Positions 43,922 to 53,031 of a DNA stretch of 64,000 bases are shown here, piece by piece. The translations under genes and the position numbers were made by a program. The stretch is from NCBI RefSeq assembly GCF_001442615.1, contig NZ_LMXN01000009.1, forward strand, positions 1 to 64,000, written 5' to 3'. The notes below the pieces were generated by a model. That model made no database searches. It saw only the letters and a list, made by a program, of their open reading frames with translations, and was not told the origin of the DNA. How positions within the stretch are numbered: the first letter of the stretch is position 1; each line of letters starts with the position of its first letter. This stretch comes from Algoriphagus resistens. GTDB taxonomy: Bacteria > Bacteroidota > Bacteroidia > Cytophagales > Cyclobacteriaceae.

Positions 43922-44923
43922 ATGAAAGCAAGTAAAATAAGAATTTTGTTTTTATCTGTTGGGATTTTAGCAATGCTGACCCTGCCTGAAATGGCAGAAG
44001 CTCAGCGAATGAGAGGGGCAGCTGCAGGACGGGGAGGAGCAAGACCTACCACCACGCGTCAGGCTCCATCCCGTGTACCAGGTAGAACTGCTTCTCGGCC
44101 CACTCCATCCAGGCAGATTAGCCAGCCTGCAGTAAGAAAGGCGTCAAATTCAAGCTCAAGATCTACTGTCAACGGTGGATCAAGTAGAGTGACAAACAGG
44201 ACTTCGAATGCTAGCAGGGTAGCCAATATTAAAGATCATAAAGCAGGGAATAATTCAGGAAACAGTATTGGGAATAGAACTAATGTGGGCAACAAAGTCA
44301 ATATTGACAATAGCAGAGATGTCAATATCAATGTAAATAACAGAAATAATATAAATGTAAGGAACAACCGAAATATCGGTTATAGACCACCATATCGTCC
44401 ATATCCCCGCCCTCCAATGATTTATGGTGGCTTTGGTTTCTCTTGTTTCAGACCTTATTACTACCATCCGTACACGCCTTTTTACTGGGGGCCTATGTGG
44501 CATCCTTGGGGTTTCTTTATCGCAACTTTGGCTACGACTGCAATTATAGTCTCTGTAGAGAATCAAAAATATCATTATGACCAAGGCGTATTTTACGAAG
44601 AGTCTGATGGAGGTTATGTTGTAGTAGAAGCTCCCCAGGGGGCTACGGTAAAAGTAATACCAAGTGATGCCCAAACGGTTGAAGTGAGTCCTACGGTAAA
44701 TAACTATTATTATGGAGGGACATATTATGAAAAAGAAAATGGTGAATATACCGTCGTAGCGCCCCCTGCCGGTGCTACTGTAGATAGACTGCCTGAAGGG
44801 GCGGAAGAAGTGAAAGTAGGTGACCAGACCTATGTGAAGTATGGAGATACCTATTACTTACCCGTACAGGTAGATGGAAAAAACGCCTATGAAATTGCCC
44901 AAGTAGAAGAATTAGATCAGTAA
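43922..44923 (+). CDS. DUF6515 family envelope protein
   Basis: The 333-residue protein has a signal peptide (about 1-28). A low-complexity basic region rich in Arg, Thr, Ser, Gly and then Asn/Val (about 30-150) follows, then 'YRPPYRPYPRPP', an aromatic segment and one hydrophobic stretch ('FFIATLATTAIIVSV'). Two related units come next, 'YYEESDGGYVVVEAPQGATV' and 'YYEKENGEYTVVAPPAGATV', plus a third partial unit, which define DUF6515. The repeated Y/G/V units suggest a cell-wall or outer-membrane associated role. It ends at a long hairpin. Confidence 0.75.
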   Translation: MKASKIRILFLSVGILAMLTLPEMAEAQRMRGAAAGRGGARPTTTRQAPSRVPGRTASRPTPSRQISQPAVRKASNSSSRSTVNGGSSRVTNRTSNASRVANIKDHKAGNNSGNSIGNRTNVGNKVNIDNSRDVNINVNNRNNINVRNNRNIGYRPPYRPYPRPPMIYGGFGFSCFRPYYYHPYTPFYWGPMWHPWGFFIATLATTAIIVSVENQKYHYDQGVFYEESDGGYVVVEAPQGATVKVIPSDAQTVEVSPTVNNYYYGGTYYEKENGEYTVVAPPAGATVDRLPEGAEEVKVGDQTYVKYGDTYYLPVQVDGKNAYEIAQVEELDQ

Positions 44924-44931
44924 ATGAATTC

Positions 44932-44977
44932 GCTTAAAACAAAAGAGACCGAAAATGCGGCCCCTTTTGTTTTAAGC
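44932..44977. terminator. Bidirectional terminator between DUF6515 and DUF4494 genes
   Basis: GCTTAAAACAAAAG (44932-44945) pairs with CTTTTGTTTTAAGC (44964-44977), and inside this ACCG pairs with CGGC. The A- and T-rich arms supply a U-tract in both directions for the convergent genes. Confidence 0.85.
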
Positions 44978-44993
44978 TGAATTTATAAAGGTT

Positions 44994-45509
44994 CTATTCT
45001 TCGTCCTGAGTAATTTCTTCGCTCTGTTTGACTTCTGATACAGGCCTAAAGTTACCTTCAGGAAGCTGCTCGGCTACTTCGTCTCGCTCAAATGGAAACA
45101 CTTCCACAATTGGGCTTTCTACAATGTCAGGTACTCTGAAGCTTACGAGCATGTTTCCTAAGCTTTCCTGGATTCTGTCGTAGGCTTCTTTGACGTCATT
45201 GGCGGTGACGATCATATATTGCGTGACTTTTTTCTCTTTACCACTTTCGCCATCAGCGACCATGTAAGAAATCTTACACTTATGCCAGATGTCTGCATCT
45301 TCATAGAAGAATACATCTACAATATTGCTTTTGCTGATTCCGGTAACTTGGAAATCCCCTCGAATCTGAGAGGCTAGCCTATCGTAAAGAATTGCCTCTG
45401 CTTCGGTAAAGGATACCGCATCCACTAGGTATTGTTCAGAAATATTCTTCAGCAATCCTTGTTCATTTTCTTTCGCGTACTTGACTTTGCACAAAAACCA
45501 GGTTCTCAT
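44994..45509 (-). CDS. DUF4494 family protein
   Basis: The 171-residue product begins 'MRTWFLCKVKYAKENEQG' and contains 'VDAVSFTEAEAILYDRL', 'DADIWHKCKISYMV' and 'TANDVKEAYDRIQESL', the pattern of DUF4494, a Bacteroidota-specific cytoplasmic family. No function is known to me. A Glu-rich tail ends the protein. It is flanked by a bidirectional terminator on its 3' side. Confidence 0.82.
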   Translation of the reverse strand: MRTWFLCKVKYAKENEQGLLKNISEQYLVDAVSFTEAEAILYDRLASQIRGDFQVTGISKSNIVDVFFYEDADIWHKCKISYMVADGESGKEKKVTQYMIVTANDVKEAYDRIQESLGNMLVSFRVPDIVESPIVEVFPFERDEVAEQLPEGNFRPVSEVKQSEEITQDEE

Positions 45510-45726
45510 ATCTATCTATTTGAATTTCGAAGGTAAAATTTATCCTTAGAAGGACAAGAGAATTTTCCTTCAAAGAAATCGCTGTTCTACCGTAAGGAAT
45601 AATAAGTCGCTGACTGTCAGGTTAATTTATTTGGTACTAAAATATGCTTGAAGATTGAGGCTGCCAAAGATTTCCAGAATTGTGGAGAGTGAAAGAAAAG
45701 CAGTAAATTATCGCAAAACTAATTAC

Positions 45727-48033
45727 ATGAGAGACAAAATCTGGTACAGTTTTCCGATACAGTTGTTTCTGCTTCATCTGAGAAAAAATCTGGGACTTGT
45801 CCTCATTTGGATAGCATTGGTAGGGGTGATTTTGGAATACTTTGGTGTGGTATTGGGAATCCCATTTCTGTTCCTTGATCCTGAATATCTGCATCAGGTT
45901 TCGTGGGTAAGTTTTTTTTTGATGGGTATTGGTTTTGCGTGTTTGACCATGGGTTTTCATATGGCCACTTATATTATGGATGGGAGGCATTTTCCATTTT
46001 TAGCCATAGTAAAAAGGCCTTTTATCCATTATTGTGTGAATAATGGACTTATCCCACTTATTTTCTATATAATCTATATCATCAAGTTTGTAAGTTTTCA
46101 GCTTGGCAATAATCCGCAGAATGATTGGGAAGTTCTGTATTATTTTCTTGGATTTGTAGGAGGTGGGGTGGTTACCTACTCGGTTATTTTTGGCTATTTT
46201 TCATTAACAAATAAGGATTTCTTTATTCTTTTTGCAGGGACAGTGGATAAAAGACTCCGAAAAGTCCGCCTGACAAGAGCCAACGTCCTAAGCCAATACA
46301 AGGATTTAAAAAACCAAAACTATAAGGTCTTATACTATTTGGGTACTAACCTTCGCCCTGAGAAGGTAAGACCCGATATTTCAAGGTTTGAAGGAACAAA
46401 ATTACTTCGGGTGTTTGATCAGAATCATTTGAACCTATTTATTATTCAGATAGTTTTAATCCTCTTTATCCTGTTCTTGGGCTTTTTCAAAGAGAATCCA
46501 TACCTCCAGCTACCTGCAGCGATGAGCGCTACTTTACTGTTTGCAATTTTGGTGATGTTGGTGGGAGCAATAAGCTTTTGGCTAAGGAGATGGGCAACTT
46601 TCGCAGTTTTTTCCTTTCTGGTTTTGGCCAATTATTTCAGTAATTTCAATTTGCTCAATCGCCCGCACGAGGCTTATGGATTAGATTATACAGTACCTCC
46701 AGTTGTCTATAGTCTTGCTCATATGGATTCTCTTTTGACTCCGGAAATAGTCGAAAAAGACAGAAATAATATCTTGAATATTCTGGAAAATTGGAGAGCA
46801 AAATTTCCTGATGAAAGCAAACCAAAACTAGTGATGATTGCAGCAAGTGGTGGGGGGCAGCGATCTGCACTTTGGACGGTCAAGATTTTGCAGAGTATTT
46901 ATACTATCGGGAAGGGAGAGGTGATGAAGCATACAGAACTGCTGACAGGAGCTTCCGGTGGAGTATTGGGTGAGGCTTTTTTCAGAGAAGTCTACCTGAG
47001 ATCTTTGACTGATTCTTTAATTAACCCTACAGATGAAAAGTACCTTGATCAGATTTCTGCTGATAATCTCAATCCGATTATTTTCACTTTGCTTGTAAAT
47101 GATTTATTGATACGCAGTCAGAATTTTCATTATAATGGACATAAGTATCTTAAAGACAGGGGATTTTCCTTTGAAAATCAATTAAATCAGAATACAGAAG
47201 GAATTCTGGATAAGCCCATTTCTGCATACAAGGAACCGGAGTTTTTAGGTACTATTCCTTTGCTTCCAGTTACTACGCTGATCACCAATGATGGGAGAAA
47301 ACTCGTCATTTCCCCACACTCCATGTCATTTTTTGGTACATCAATGCTAGGGAGACTGGGGGCCGATGAAAAGAAGCAGACGATAGATTTCCTCAGGTTT
47401 TTTGCAGCTCATGATTCTGAAAATCTTCGATTCCTTACTGCATTGAGAATGAGTGCTACATTTCCTTTCGTCACTCCCAATATTCAATTGCCTACCCAGC
47501 CAATCATGGAAACAATGGACACAGGGTTGTCTGATAATTTTGGAATTCAGGATGCACTTCGTTTTATGTATGTTTTTCAAGTATGGATCAACGAGAATAC
47601 AGATGGAGTGGTACTGATCACAATTCGGGATTCTGAAAAAGTTACCGAAATAGCACCTAGCTTTCCCCCTAGGATTTTTGAGAAAATTTTCACTCCACTG
47701 AAAAATATTTATGCCAATTGGGATAATGTGCAAACAATTCAGAATGAAGTGCTATTCAATTACATGGCGGAGTCTATGCCGTTTGATCTTGAAAGAATCG
47801 AATTTGAATATGCACCTGAAAAGGTTCAGGTGGAGGATTTGACGGTAAGCCAAGAGACTATGCAACGCGCTTCTCTAAATTGGAGATTGACCTCGAGAGA
47901 GAAAAAATCAATATTGGAAAGCGTCTATACCCTCAAAAATCAAAGCGCGCTGAGACGGTTGGAAGAGCTTTTTGCCAAAAACCAGCCTATTGTTGAGGAT
48001 AGTGTCCAGCTAAAGGATGATAACGCTCAATAG
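45727..48033 (+). CDS. Membrane protein with C-terminal patatin-like phospholipase domain
   Basis: The ATG at 45727 gives 768 residues; an in-frame TTG at 45655 is less likely. The N-terminal part has about seven hydrophobic segments (about 22-50, 59-83, 105-125, 138-160, 238-255, 265-283, 288-305). The patatin domain has the oxyanion GGGQR (375-379), the nucleophile elbow GASGG with Ser410, and the catalytic Asp598 in 'MDTGLSDNFG', giving a Ser-Asp dyad. It is likely an acyl hydrolase acting at the membrane. The DGG/DGA of classic patatins is DTG here. The substrate is unknown. Confidence 0.85.
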   Translation: MRDKIWYSFPIQLFLLHLRKNLGLVLIWIALVGVILEYFGVVLGIPFLFLDPEYLHQVSWVSFFLMGIGFACLTMGFHMATYIMDGRHFPFLAIVKRPFIHYCVNNGLIPLIFYIIYIIKFVSFQLGNNPQNDWEVLYYFLGFVGGGVVTYSVIFGYFSLTNKDFFILFAGTVDKRLRKVRLTRANVLSQYKDLKNQNYKVLYYLGTNLRPEKVRPDISRFEGTKLLRVFDQNHLNLFIIQIVLILFILFLGFFKENPYLQLPAAMSATLLFAILVMLVGAISFWLRRWATFAVFSFLVLANYFSNFNLLNRPHEAYGLDYTVPPVVYSLAHMDSLLTPEIVEKDRNNILNILENWRAKFPDESKPKLVMIAASGGGQRSALWTVKILQSIYTIGKGEVMKHTELLTGASGGVLGEAFFREVYLRSLTDSLINPTDEKYLDQISADNLNPIIFTLLVNDLLIRSQNFHYNGHKYLKDRGFSFENQLNQNTEGILDKPISAYKEPEFLGTIPLLPVTTLITNDGRKLVISPHSMSFFGTSMLGRLGADEKKQTIDFLRFFAAHDSENLRFLTALRMSATFPFVTPNIQLPTQPIMETMDTGLSDNFGIQDALRFMYVFQVWINENTDGVVLITIRDSEKVTEIAPSFPPRIFEKIFTPLKNIYANWDNVQTIQNEVLFNYMAESMPFDLERIEFEYAPEKVQVEDLTVSQETMQRASLNWRLTSREKKSILESVYTLKNQSALRRLEELFAKNQPIVEDSVQLKDDNAQ

Positions 48034-48092
48034 CCCCCTATCGACTTAGAAAATAGTAATCGAGGTAGGGAGGGATCTGTTCAGTTGAACCC

Positions 48093-48572
48093 TCAATAAG
48101 AGAAGCCCCATTTTTTATAAATAAAATGCATCAGCCAAGCAGGCCCTATCAGAAGAAACTGAAGGTCTTTTAAGAAAGTCGGCTTTTTACCTTCTATCTT
48201 ATGTCCATAAAACTGTAATATCCAAGACAACAAAAAAATCCCCAGACTAATCATCCACAGCTTTCCCGGAAAATAAAGGTCAATGAAATTGGCAACAGCC
48301 AGGCACAGTGCTGAGAAAAGAAACATCCCTAAGGTAAGAGGGGTAGAGAGTAAGAGATAGTAGAATAGGACAAGTGCCAAGACTATTGTGGCCCAATTGG
48401 CAAAATTCTCAAGGAATGGCATGAGCGTAGGAAGCGGGCCGGGAGGAATACTAAAAAGTAATCCCACAATACTGAAGAAGATAGCAGGCACACAGAACCA
48501 GTGGATGAGCTTATTTGTTACATTTTGATGGCTCATGCCATATTCGAGGAATAACGCATCAATTTTTCTCAT
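48093..48572 (-). CDS. Mpo1-like (DUF962) membrane protein
   Basis: The 159-residue product has four hydrophobic segments. The family motifs are 'HQNVTNKLIHWFCVP' at the N-terminus and 'QFYGHKIEGKKPTFLKDLQ' plus 'GPAWLMHF' at the C-terminus. The His residues in these positions bind iron in yeast Mpo1, an alpha-oxidation dioxygenase of 2-hydroxy fatty acids. The bacterial role is inferred from homology. Its start is 29 bp from a TATTTAAAATAC box and divergent from the FAD-oxidoreductase pseudogene. Confidence 0.88.
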   Translation of the reverse strand: MRKIDALFLEYGMSHQNVTNKLIHWFCVPAIFFSIVGLLFSIPPGPLPTLMPFLENFANWATIVLALVLFYYLLLSTPLTLGMFLFSALCLAVANFIDLYFPGKLWMISLGIFLLSWILQFYGHKIEGKKPTFLKDLQFLLIGPAWLMHFIYKKWGFSY

Positions 48573-48594
48573 GGTATTTTGGGATTATATCTCT

Positions 48595-48620
48595 TAGATT
48601 TATTTAAAATACTAAATCTA
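48595..48620. promoter_or_regulatory. 8-bp inverted repeat in the divergent Mpo1/FAD-oxidoreductase spacer
   Basis: TAGATTTA (48595-48602) and TAAATCTA (48613-48620) are exact complements, 10 bp apart, and enclose TATTTAAAATAC (48601-48612). The position between divergent starts fits an operator. Confidence 0.45.
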
Positions 48621-48647
48621 TTTTAATTCCTTTTTCTAAAAATCGAA

Positions 48648-49773
48648 ATGTTCAGTTATTGGGAGAAAAAACACTTTTTTCACTACGACCTTATTGTGGT
48701 CGGCTCTGGATTTGTGGGACTTTCCACCGCCATTCATTATAAGGTAAAATATCCTCGGGCAAGCGTACTCGTTTTGGAGCGTGGCGTTTTTCCTACGGGA
48801 GCTAGTACTAGAAATGCAGGTTTTGCTTGCTTTGGGAGCTTGACAGAGGTTTTGGATGATCTACACCACATGACGCATGAAGAAGTATTTGGACTCGTAG
48901 AGCGACGATACAGCGGTTTAGAATCAATCAGAACGCACTTTGGAGAGAAAAAGCTGGGATATTCTCACTCAAACGGTTACGAACTTTTAGGAGAAAGCCA
49001 GCTAGAGACAATTGGTGAGCTGGCCAGTGTGAATAAACTTCTCAGGCCTATTTTTGGAGATGATGTGTTTTCGCTCATTAAGAAGCCTGAGAAAATGGGT
49101 TTTGCAGACCGAGTCAAAGCAGTTGTCAAGAATAAATTCGAAGGGGAACTGGACCCGGGTTTGTTCATGATTTCTCTTTGGAAGTTGGCACAGCAGGAAG
49201 GGATTCAACTATTGACCGGCGTTTCAGTTTGTGAAGTTCAAAAAGATCAAGGGTTGATCTTGGCTAAAGATGCTTCCGGAGCGACAAATTTGGAATTCGA
49301 GGCAAAGAAAATTGCCTTATGCACCAATGCATTTACAGAGAAACTTTGGCCAGGTTTAGATATTGTGCCAGGCAGAGGATTGATCCTTTTGTCGAAGCCC
49401 TTGGATTTTAAGATTCCTTGGAAAGGAACATTCCATATGGATAAGGGGTATGTATACTTTCGTCAAGTGGATGGACGACTCTTACTGGGAGGTGCTAGAA
49501 ATAAGGATTTTGAAAGCGAAAAATCTACGGGTTTTTCAGTAAACCCGAGAAAAGTATCATTTAGAAAGGTTAGCTACTGAGGTTATTTTTCCTGATAAAA
49601 ATATTGAGTGGGATACTGAATGGACTGGGATTATGGCATTTGGCAAAATTAAATCTCCCATTGTCCAGCAGTTAGGGAATAAAACTGTGGCTGCGGTACG
49701 ACTTGGCGGAATGGGGGTGGCAATAGGTTGGCAAGTAGGCAAGGAGTTATCAATAATTTTGTCCAAGATGTAA
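48648..49773 (+). pseudogene. FAD-dependent oxidoreductase (DAO family), frameshifted near 49545-49560
   Basis: The first frame starts at 48648 with a FAD-binding motif 'DLIVVGSGFVGLSTAIHY' and runs through 'TRNAGFACFGS' and 'VPGRGLILLSKPLDF' to 'LLLGGARNKDFESEKSTGF', then hits TGA at 49578. The missing C-terminus is present in the +1 frame: 'EKYHLERLATEVIFP', 'EWDTEWTGIMAFG' and 'VRLGGMGVAIGWQVGKEL', ending at TAA 49771-49773. Removing one A from the AAAA run at about 49551-49554 would join the frames as one protein of about 374 residues. This may be a true mutation or a sequencing error; conservation of the tail suggests it is recent. Family members oxidise amino acids or related amines. 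Confidence 0.85.
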
Positions 49774-49823
49774 TTGATAATTTTTCATTAGATTCAAACT
49801 CTTAACTCACCAAACCCCGATTA

Positions 49824-51287
49824 ATGCAAGGTATTAACCGTACTCCTAAAGTTTTTGAGGCACTGATTCCGCTGGTTTTTTTGATCGTTCTCCTGGTAGT
49901 GAATATTCAAGTTTTTGGTACAGATGGGCTTTCCGGTTCCAATCAAATTGTGCTTATCCTTTCCTCTATGGTTGCTGCAATGGTAGCAATCTTTCGTTTA
50001 GGTATTAATTGGGAAAGTCTTCAGGATGGGGTCATTAAAAGTATAAGTGCGGCGATGTCCAGTATTTTGATTCTGTTTTTAATCGGTGCGCTTGCCGGCA
50101 CTTGGTTACTCAGTGGAATTGTGCCGGCCATGATTTATTATGGGCTTCAGATTCTAAGCCCTGCGATATTCTTGGTTGCAGCATGTCTTGTGAGTGCCAT
50201 TGTTTCGGTAGCCACCGGCAGTAGTTGGACGACTGTTGCCACGGTGGGGGTTGCTTTACTTGGTATAGGTAAAGCATTGGGATTTGAAGAAGGGATAATT
50301 GCAGGAGCGATTATCTCGGGCGCTTATTTTGGAGATAAAATGTCGCCGCTTTCCGATACAACCAACCTCGCCCCAGCCATGGCAGGAACAGATTTGTTTA
50401 CTCATATTCGCTATATGGCAAAAACTACCGTTCCGTCCATTGCCATTACGCTCCTGATTTTTGTGGTGATCGGACTCAATTATGAGACCAACGGTACAGT
50501 AAATGATGTGCAGGCAATTTCTACTGTGATTGCCGGGAAATTCAATGTGACAGGTTGGCTTTTTATTGTTCCAATACTGGTGATTATCATGATTGTACGA
50601 AAAGTCCCCGCAATTCCGGCTTTACTTACAGGAGCACTGCTAGGAGGGCTTTTTGCCTTGATTTTCCAGCCTGATATTATTAGACTAATTGCAGATGAAA
50701 ATGCATCATATGCTTACCAAAGTTTCAAAGCTGTCATGATGTCTCTCTATGGAGAAATTAGCATTTCTACTACCAATGAGGTGGTCAATGAACTGTTAAT
50801 TACCAGGGGTATGGGAGGGATGATGAATACTATTTGGCTAATAATTGCAGCAATGGTCTTCGGTGGAATTATGGAAGAAAGCGGAATGCTAAGGGTACTT
50901 GCGGAAGCTGTGATACAGAAAGTACATAGCATTGGTTCCTTGATCGCATCCACGGTCGCTACATGCGTCTTCTTCAATATTACCACTTCTGATCAATATT
51001 TGGCAATTTTAGTACCTGGAAGGATGTATGCAGATGTATATAAAAAGCGCGGTTTAGCACCTGAAAACCTAAGCAGAACATTAGAAGATTCAGGAACAGT
51101 GACCTCGGTTTTGGTTCCTTGGAATACCTGTGGGGCTACACAAGCTTCGGTATTGGGTGTTGCTACTTTTACATACGCACCCTTTTGTTTTTTTAATATT
51201 ATTAGTCCCTTTATGACCATTTTATATGGTTATTTCAAAATCGGGATCACCTATTATGATGACGTTGAAGAAGAAAAGTTGGTATGA
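49824..51287 (+). CDS. NhaC-family Na+/H+ antiporter
   Basis: The 487-residue protein has about eleven to twelve membrane helices. NhaC/IT superfamily signatures are visible: 'ATGSSWTTVATVGVALLGIG', 'GAIISGAYFGDKMSPLSDT', 'NLAPAMAGTDLFTHIRYM' and, near the end, 'NTCGATQASVLGVATFTYAP'. It exchanges Na+ for H+ (some relatives carry malate/lactate) at the inner membrane. It overlaps the exonuclease gene by 4 bp. Confidence 0.9.
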   Translation: MQGINRTPKVFEALIPLVFLIVLLVVNIQVFGTDGLSGSNQIVLILSSMVAAMVAIFRLGINWESLQDGVIKSISAAMSSILILFLIGALAGTWLLSGIVPAMIYYGLQILSPAIFLVAACLVSAIVSVATGSSWTTVATVGVALLGIGKALGFEEGIIAGAIISGAYFGDKMSPLSDTTNLAPAMAGTDLFTHIRYMAKTTVPSIAITLLIFVVIGLNYETNGTVNDVQAISTVIAGKFNVTGWLFIVPILVIIMIVRKVPAIPALLTGALLGGLFALIFQPDIIRLIADENASYAYQSFKAVMMSLYGEISISTTNEVVNELLITRGMGGMMNTIWLIIAAMVFGGIMEESGMLRVLAEAVIQKVHSIGSLIASTVATCVFFNITTSDQYLAILVPGRMYADVYKKRGLAPENLSRTLEDSGTVTSVLVPWNTCGATQASVLGVATFTYAPFCFFNIISPFMTILYGYFKIGITYYDDVEEEKLV

Positions 51288-51883
51288 TTCCATTTAAGAT
51301 TACAAAGGAAGAAGTAAACGCCCTTCCGCTGGGACAGTTTGAAGGCGAAATGTTTTTAATAGATAAAACGGAAGATGTTGAGGAGGTTGCGGAATTTCTT
51401 GTTCAACAGCGTGTTATTGGCTTTGATACCGAGACGAAACCTGCTTTTCAAAAGGGAATAATAAATCAGGTCTCCCTACTTCAGCTTTCTACCTCTACGC
51501 AGGCTTTTCTATTCCGCTTAAATGAAATTGGTTTTCCTGAACCCATCCGGAATATTCTGGAAAAGGAGAATATTGTGAAAGTGGGCGCTGCTGTACACGA
51601 TGATATAAAAGGATTGGCGAAACTTACGGATTCTTTCTATCCCAATTCTTTTTTCGATCTTAATGATGAGTTGAAAAGAGTAGGTTTTATAAATATTGGT
51701 GTCAGAAATCTATGCGCTATGGTGCTAGGGATGCGTATTTCCAAATCCGAACAAGTTTCTAATTGGGAAGCCGAAACGCTTACCATCAAACAGCAGCGTT
51801 ATGCGGCCACAGATGCCTGGGGCTGTCTGGAGATTTTCAAAAAACTGAGAGACCAAGGCTATTTGGATGAATTATTTAAGTGA
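51284..51883 (+). CDS. 3'-5' exonuclease domain protein (DEDDy type)
   Basis: In the 199-residue product, ExoI is 'VIGFDTETKP', ExoII lies around 'VGAAVHDDIKGL', and ExoIII is 'YAATDAWGCLEIF' with the Tyr of the DEDDy class. It has only the nuclease domain, without the HRDC domain of RNase D. It could process RNA or DNA ends. The ATG overlaps the antiporter stop (ATGA), and the 3' end overlaps the convergent yigZ-like gene by 8 bp. Confidence 0.88.
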   Translation: MIPFKITKEEVNALPLGQFEGEMFLIDKTEDVEEVAEFLVQQRVIGFDTETKPAFQKGIINQVSLLQLSTSTQAFLFRLNEIGFPEPIRNILEKENIVKVGAAVHDDIKGLAKLTDSFYPNSFFDLNDELKRVGFINIGVRNLCAMVLGMRISKSEQVSNWEAETLTIKQQRYAATDAWGCLEIFKKLRDQGYLDELFK

Positions 51884-52502
51884 TTGTCAATTCCAATCCC
51901 TCAATTTCCTCCAGTGAGCTGACGATTGACTTTTCCAGACCTTTTCTGAATTCTAGCTGCATTTTGCAATCCAGCATCATTTCCTGAGCAGAAATCGTTA
52001 ATTCATGGAGTTTGATTAGCTTCATAACATCATTTAGCATAGGGTAGGGAAAACGAATGTTCACAGAAGTTTTTACATGATCTTGCACCAGGATATTTTC
52101 CTCAATTGCTAACGCTGCTGATGTCTTGTAGGCATTTATCAAGCCACTTATTCCAAGTTTTGTCCCTCCAAAATATCGAACTACAACAATCAAAATATTC
52201 GTCAGGTTAGTTGACCTGATCTGTCCGAGTATTGGATCTCCGGCAGAATGGTTTGGTTCACCATCATCATTTGCCCTAAACTGATCTCCGTCTTTTCCAA
52301 GCATCCATGCATAGCAATGATGCCTCGCATCAAAATATTTTTTTCTTAACTCAGTCAAGTGGATTTTGATTTCTTCCTCATTTTTTACAGGAAAGGAAAA
52401 ATAGAAAAACTTGCTGCCTCTGTCTTTAAAAAGCCCTTCGCTACTTCGGGAAACAGTAAAAAATGTATCTTCGAATGTTGACTCGTCACCGAAGGCTGAC
52501 AT
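51876..52502 (-). CDS. YigZ/IMPACT family protein
   Basis: In the 208-residue product, the UPF0029 N-terminal domain has 'DARHHCYAWMLG', 'DDGEPNHSAGDPILGQI' and 'VVVRYFGGTKLGISGLINAY', followed by a ferredoxin-like C-terminal domain. It is related to eukaryotic IMPACT; the bacterial role is poorly defined, perhaps linked to translation or nucleotide chemistry. It is convergent with the exonuclease gene. Confidence 0.92.
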   Translation of the reverse strand: MSAFGDESTFEDTFFTVSRSSEGLFKDRGSKFFYFSFPVKNEEEIKIHLTELRKKYFDARHHCYAWMLGKDGDQFRANDDGEPNHSAGDPILGQIRSTNLTNILIVVVRYFGGTKLGISGLINAYKTSAALAIEENILVQDHVKTSVNIRFPYPMLNDVMKLIKLHELTISAQEMMLDCKMQLEFRKGLEKSIVSSLEEIEGLELTIT

Positions 52503-52605
52503 AGGATAGTTAGAGTTGATGAGCTGCGAATTTAGAAAATTAACAAATGGGTAACAGTTTATCCATTCGAATTATCTTAATTTTAGCTAGAGGAAATTTT
52601 GTTCA

Positions 52606-53031
52606 ATGCCCGAATCTATTAGTACACATGCTCCTTACCTGTTTACCTTACCTGGAACCAGGAATGGGACAGGATGTCTTCACTTTTGGGAAAATTTAGC
52701 GCTTTTTCCAGAAGGGATTCAACGGTGTTTTTGGATTTCAAATGTTCAGGAAGGTGAAACGCGTGGCAATCATGCGCACTGGCAAGAATCTCAGGTAATT
52801 GTTGCACTAGCCGGGAAACTTCTATTGGAGATTCTTTCTTCAGGGGGTGAGGTTTTTAATTTCGAACTCAATTCGCCAGATCAGGCAGTTTTTGTTCCTC
52901 CTTTAAATTGGTTAGTTGCCAGGTTCTACCCAGACTCAGTATTGCTTGGGATGTCGGATCGGGCTTTTTCAGAAGATGATTATATCAGAGACTTAGATTA
53001 CTTTGGAAAGCTTCAAGAAAGAAATAAGTGA
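52606..53031 (+). CDS. WxcM/FdtA-like cupin, sugar-nucleotide isomerase family
   Basis: The 141-residue protein shows 'GIQRCFWISNVQEGETRGNH', 'AHWQESQVIVALAGKLLLEI', 'LNSPDQAVFVPPLNW' and 'EDDYIRDLDYF', the ordered landmarks of the FdtA/QdtA/WxcM cupin family. Those enzymes isomerise dTDP-4-keto-6-deoxyglucose between 4-keto and 3-keto forms. Here the His-Ala-His is kept (HAH). It may act on a sugar nucleotide or be a non-catalytic homologue. The next gene overlaps it by 29 bp. Confidence 0.75.
   Translation: MPESISTHAPYLFTLPGTRNGTGCLHFWENLALFPEGIQRCFWISNVQEGETRGNHAHWQESQVIVALAGKLLLEILSSGGEVFNFELNSPDQAVFVPPLNWLVARFYPDSVLLGMSDRAFSEDDYIRDLDYFGKLQERNK

Noticed and set aside
44255-44674. 139-codon frame antisense to the DUF6515 gene
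   Set aside because: Low-complexity reverse of the Asn/Tyr-rich region, no independent coding signal.
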